Shown piece by piece: positions 5,325 to 7,736 of a stretch of DNA of 7,736 bases; position 1 is the stretch's first letter; each line of letters starts with the position of its first letter. The translations under genes were made by a program, and so were the position numbers. The notes under the pieces are model-generated. The model searched no databases. It saw nothing but the letters and a program-made list of their open reading frames with translations, and was not told the origin of the DNA. Origin of the DNA: Solirubrobacterales bacterium 70-9 (lineage in GTDB: Bacteria > Actinomycetota > Thermoleophilia > Solirubrobacterales > 70-9); contig MKSH01000029.1 of NCBI GenBank assembly GCA_001898095.1, positions 19,538 through 27,273 on the forward strand, written 5' to 3'.

Positions 5325-5778
5325 TACGGGGGCGGTGCTCCTGGTGGCAGCGGCGGTGGGGCTCGGGGTGGCGGGCTGTGGCGGGGGCGACGCTTCGGGC
5401 GCCGCGGTGAGCGTTTATGTGGCTGCGCAGCTCTGCGGGGGGGCGAAGGCGGAGTTGGGCTCGCATGGGGCGAGCGCTGGGAGCTTCAAGATTGCGGTGC
5501 GCTGCCTGGCGTCGACCGAGCGGCCCGGGGGAGGGGTCGATCTCGCCACCAACGGCGCCAACTCCCGCCGCGCCACCGAGGACACCAGCGCCGTCGCCAC
5601 CCTCGAACCTCCTGGCCCCGGCAACAAGTTCGCCCGCCCGATCCTCGAATCCGCCGGCATCCCGCTCCTCGTCGACGCCTCAGGCGGCCAAGGCATGGCG
5701 CGCATCATCAAAGCTGTCGAAGGCGCGGGTTCATCCTCCGTCCGAGACTCGGTCCGCGAATCCCTCGAACCTTCGTAA
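5266..5778 (+). CDS. Small putative lipoprotein, distantly like the N-terminal lobe of a type I periplasmic binding protein
   Basis: From GTG 5266 the product has 170 residues. A hydrophobic stretch VLLVAAAVGLGVAGC (24-38) ends in a lipobox-like GVAGC, so Cys38 is the likely lipid-modified residue of an exported, membrane-anchored protein. After a Gly-rich linker come SVYVAAQL (49-56), Cys57 and Cys80 that could pair, then GANSRRATEDTSAVA (97-111) and FARPILESAGIPLL (122-135). The last two segments resemble the N-terminal lobe of branched-chain amino-acid-type (LivJ-like) substrate-binding proteins, but the protein is far too short for a complete one. The final helix (MARIIKAVEGAG) and tail look like a natural end. 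Function is unknown. The start is uncertain: GTG 5266 has a good Shine-Dalgarno match but makes the first residues part of hairpin repeat A, while GTG 5335 would start at the hydrophobic core without a basic n-region. Codon use is unlike its neighbours and changes abruptly near 5540. It could be a decaying or acquired gene. Confidence 0.55.
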   Translation: MTLLSRTAGRFVQGHPRVLPTGAVLLVAAAVGLGVAGCGGGDASGAAVSVYVAAQLCGGAKAELGSHGASAGSFKIAVRCLASTERPGGGVDLATNGANSRRATEDTSAVATLEPPGPGNKFARPILESAGIPLLVDASGGQGMARIIKAVEGAGSSSVRDSVRESLEPS

Positions 5779-5787
5779 GCGCCCGTA

Positions 5788-5856
5788 GGCCCCGTGGGGG
5801 TGACCCTGAGCGAACCTCCCCGCAGTTCGTGAGTGAAGGGTCACCCCCACGGGGCC
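5788..5856 (-). repeat. Hairpin repeat, copy B (minus orientation), between convergent genes
   Basis: A perfect 20-pair stem (5788-5807 with 5837-5856) encloses an inner stem CGAAC 5811-5815 / GTTCG 5825-5829 with a 9-base loop. Read on the minus strand, its 53-base core (5796-5848) repeats the core of copy A with three changes, including the invariant inner hairpin and loop. It fills most of the gap between the lipoprotein stop (5778) and the epimerase-like gene stop (5881). On the strand of the latter gene it begins 24 bases after the stop codon, in the same relative orientation as copy A after the phosphofructokinase. It probably serves as the shared 3'-end structure for both convergent transcripts. 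Confidence 0.88.
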
Positions 5857-5880
5857 CCTCCTCGAACGCTTCCCGCGGAG

Positions 5881-6789
5881 TCAGCCGACCAGATCCCGCA
5901 GCGCCCCGTCGATCTCCGGGTACTTGAACGCGTAGCCGAGTTCCTCGGTGCGTTTGGGCAACACCTTCTGCCCGCCCTGGGCTACCTTGCCGAACTCCTT
6001 GCCGAATTTCACCTCGACCGCGAGGCCCGGGATCGGCAGCACGGCGGGGCGGTGGAGGGCCCGTCCCAGGGCCTTCGACCACTCCGCGTTCGTGACGGGA
6101 TTTGGAGCCGTGCCGTTGACGACGCCGCTGGCGCTCTCGGTGTCCAGGGCCCAGATCAGGATCCCGACCTCGTCCGAGAGATGGATCCAGGGCACCCACT
6201 GGCGGCCTCCCGCGAGCGGTCCGCCGACGCCGAGCTTGAACGGGAGGAGGAGCTCACCGAGGATGCCGCCGCCGGTCTCCATCACCTGTCCCGTCCGCAC
6301 GATCGCCAGTCGCACGCCGGCCGCCTCGACCTCGTGGGCCGCCTTCTCCCATTCGACGCAGACCGAGGCGTCGAAGCTCTCGCCGGGCGCGCTCGACTCG
6401 TCCAAGGGCTCGTCGCCGCGGTTGCCGTAGTAGCCGACCGCCGACTGGCTGACCAGCACCTTCGGCTTCCTCGCCAGCCCCTCGATCGCCCCCACCAGGT
6501 TGTGGGTGGCGACTTTGCGCGAGTCCATGATCTTGCGTTTGGCCTCGTCGGTCCAGCGCTGGGCGATCTTCTCGCCGACCAGGTTGACGACCCCGTCGAC
6601 GCCCTCGAAGGCGGCCTCCGCGGGCCGTTCCAGGGTCGGCTCCCAGGCGTGCCAGGTGATCTGGGACTGCGCCGCGCGCGCCTTGTCGGGGTCGCGGGTC
6701 AGTCCCACGACCTCGTCCCCGCGGGCCAGCAGTTCGTCACAGAGCGCCTTGCCGATCCGGCCGCTGGCACCCGTGACGAGAACCTTCAT
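5881..6789 (-). CDS. TIGR01777-family SDR protein (NAD-dependent epimerase/dehydratase-like, YfcH/SulA type)
   Basis: This 302-residue protein belongs to the extended short-chain dehydrogenase superfamily. The N-terminal GASGRIG (7-13) is the dinucleotide-binding glycine motif. NLVGEKI (69-75), SRKVATHNLV (90-99) and SAVGYYG (116-122) are typical of the TIGR01777 branch, as is RTGQVMETGGG (165-175), followed by PFKLGVGGPLAGGRQWVPWIHLSDE (183-207). The C-terminal GGQKVLPKRTEELGYAFKYP (272-291) is the DUF1731-like end of this family (usual wording GQRVLPKR). Members are called epimerases by homology, yet their substrate is not established; some have been linked to cell division or plastid development, so no reaction is assigned here. 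The ATG at 6789 gives the usual start immediately before the first beta strand. It lies 19 bases downstream of the malic enzyme gene on the same strand and is probably co-transcribed with it. Hairpin repeat B lies 24 bases beyond its stop. Confidence 0.9.
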   Translation of the reverse strand: MKVLVTGASGRIGKALCDELLARGDEVVGLTRDPDKARAAQSQITWHAWEPTLERPAEAAFEGVDGVVNLVGEKIAQRWTDEAKRKIMDSRKVATHNLVGAIEGLARKPKVLVSQSAVGYYGNRGDEPLDESSAPGESFDASVCVEWEKAAHEVEAAGVRLAIVRTGQVMETGGGILGELLLPFKLGVGGPLAGGRQWVPWIHLSDEVGILIWALDTESASGVVNGTAPNPVTNAEWSKALGRALHRPAVLPIPGLAVEVKFGKEFGKVAQGGQKVLPKRTEELGYAFKYPEIDGALRDLVG

Positions 6790-6808
6790 CTGACCGCTCG
6801 TACCCGCA

Positions 6809-7736
6809 TCAGGATGCCTCTACCGGGGTGAAGGTGCCGGTTTCCTCGTTGAGACGGGCGATGCCGTCGCGCTTGGCCTCCTCGACCACCGCTGCGGCGA
6901 CCTTCGGGGCGACTTCGCGGTTGAAGACGCTGGGGATGATGTAGTCCTCGGCGAGGTCGTCCTCGGCCACCGCGGCGGCGATGCCTTTGGCCGCGGCGAG
7001 CTTCATCGCCTCGGTGATCTGCGGAGCGCCGGCGTCGAGGGCGCCGCGGAAGATGCCGGGGAAGGCGAGGACGTTGTTGATCTGGTTCGGGTAGTCGGAG
7101 CGACCCGTGGCCATGATCCGCACGTGGGGCGCGGCATCCTCGGGCATCACCTCGGGGGTCGGGTTGGCCATCGCGAAGACGATCGCGTCGTCGTTCATCT
7201 TGGCCAGCGAGTCCGCCTGGATGATTCCGGGGCCGGAGAGGCCGATGAAGAGGTCCATGCCGGCTATTACGTCGTCGGGCTGCCCCTGGATGTTCTCCGG
7301 GTTGGAGTTCTCCGCGTACCAGCGCTTGGTCGAGTTCATCTCGCCGGAGGCATAGTCAGGGCGCTCGGTCGAGAGGGCGCCCTTGCGGTCGGCGCCGATG
7401 ATCTGCGTGATCCCGGCCTCGAGCATCATTTTCGTCACCGCGACGCCCGCGGCGCCGAGGCCGACGACGAGCACGCGAAGGTCCTCGATCGGCTTGTCGA
7501 TGATCTTCAGCGCGTTGAAGAGCGCCGCCATCGTCACCACCGCGGTGCCGTGCTGGTCGTCGTGGAAGACCGGGATGTCGAGGGTTTCCTTCAGCCGGTC
7601 CTCGATCTCGAAGCAGCGCGGGGCGGAGATGTCCTCGAGGTTGACCCCGCCGAAGGTCGGCGCCATCAGTTCGACCGCCCGGATGATCTCGTCGGCGTCT
7701 TTGGTGTCGAGGCAGATCGGGAACGCGTCCACCCCG
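6809..7736 (-). CDS. Malic enzyme (malate dehydrogenase, oxaloacetate-decarboxylating), partial, N-terminus outside window
   Basis: It catalyses oxidative decarboxylation of L-malate to pyruvate and CO2 with reduction of NAD(P), linking the TCA cycle to pyruvate and NADPH supply. The frame runs to the window edge. The first in-window GTG (7730-7732) is only the Val of the conserved [11 protein letters not shown] and is not the start, so roughly the first 90-100 residues are missing, including the usual catalytic Tyr and perhaps Lys. Counting from that Val as residue 1, visible marks are [11 protein letters not shown] (28-38) and FHDDQHGTA (56-64) with the metal-binding acidic residues, the nucleotide-binding [12 protein letters not shown] (87-98), the [11 protein letters not shown] segment (161-171), AMANPTPEV (187-195) and [17 protein letters not shown] (217-233). 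It ends soon after the catalytic domain, so it is the short form without a phosphotransacetylase domain. Cofactor preference between NAD and NADP is not decided by what is visible. It is upstream of and probably co-transcribed with the epimerase-like gene. Confidence 0.95.
   Translation of the reverse strand, partial: GVDAFPICLDTKDADEIIRAVELMAPTFGGVNLEDISAPRCFEIEDRLKETLDIPVFHDDQHGTAVVTMAALFNALKIIDKPIEDLRVLVVGLGAAGVAVTKMMLEAGITQIIGADRKGALSTERPDYASGEMNSTKRWYAENSNPENIQGQPDDVIAGMDLFIGLSGPGIIQADSLAKMNDDAIVFAMANPTPEVMPEDAAPHVRIMATGRSDYPNQINNVLAFPGIFRGALDAGAPQITEAMKLAAAKGIAAAVAEDDLAEDYIIPSVFNREVAPKVAAAVVEEAKRDGIARLNEETGTFTPVEAS

Noticed and set aside
5833..6831. 332-codon open frame on the plus strand opposite the epimerase-like gene
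   Set aside because: Antisense of a recognised family member; it begins inside hairpin repeat B and runs across two gene ends, with no domain.
7730..7732. GTG as the malic enzyme start
   Set aside because: It codes for the Val inside the conserved [11 protein letters not shown] motif in the middle of the enzyme; the gene clearly continues past the window edge.

Overview
The window looks like chromosomal DNA of a high-GC actinobacterium. The deeper-branching Thermoleophilia/Solirubrobacterales fit best. This rests on the strong G/C preference at third codon positions, the GGEDT/PKTIDND type of phosphofructokinase known from actinobacteria, start codons with little or no Shine-Dalgarno sequence, and a small Gly-rich lipoprotein. 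The lineage call is inference; no marker gene is present. All the main genes are housekeeping genes, and there is no prophage, CRISPR array, IS transposase or RNA gene.

Layout. (1) At 1-295 is the C-terminal PDZ domain of an HtrA/DegP-type serine protease, closed by a strong intrinsic terminator (309-347). (2) The 348-435 gap holds a long nested inverted repeat (357-409) and a possible -10 box just before trpF. (3) trpF, trpB and trpA (436-3152) run on the + strand and supply three consecutive late steps of tryptophan synthesis; trpB and trpA overlap by ATGA. A two-helix membrane protein (3154-3342) follows after one base and is probably co-transcribed. (4) A SAM-dependent methyltransferase (3350-4165, minus) converges on that small gene, and both stop codons lie inside one hairpin. 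(5) A phosphofructokinase (4185-5213, plus) diverges from the methyltransferase with only 19 bases between the two ATGs. Its active-site residues predict pyrophosphate rather than ATP as phosphoryl donor. (6) A small lipoprotein gene of unusual codon use (5266-5778) lies between two inverted copies of a hairpin repeat (5252-5324 and 5788-5856). (7) On the minus strand are a TIGR01777-type sugar-epimerase-like SDR protein (5881-6789) and, 19 bases upstream of it, a malic enzyme cut by the window edge (6809-7736).

How they fit together. TrpF, TrpB and TrpA convert phosphoribosylanthranilate-derived intermediates to tryptophan; the TrpC step between TrpF and TrpA is not encoded here. The phosphofructokinase and the malic enzyme are central-carbon enzymes, but they are on opposite strands and need not be co-regulated.

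The most unusual element is the hairpin repeat pair. The two copies share a 53-base core (50 of 53 identical when one copy is reverse-complemented). Their outer arms differ completely in sequence, yet each copy is fully self-complementary. Each copy lies in the same orientation, 24-38 bases downstream of a housekeeping gene (the phosphofructokinase on plus, the epimerase-like gene on minus). This suggests a dispersed, structure-selected 3'-end element of REP or terminator type.
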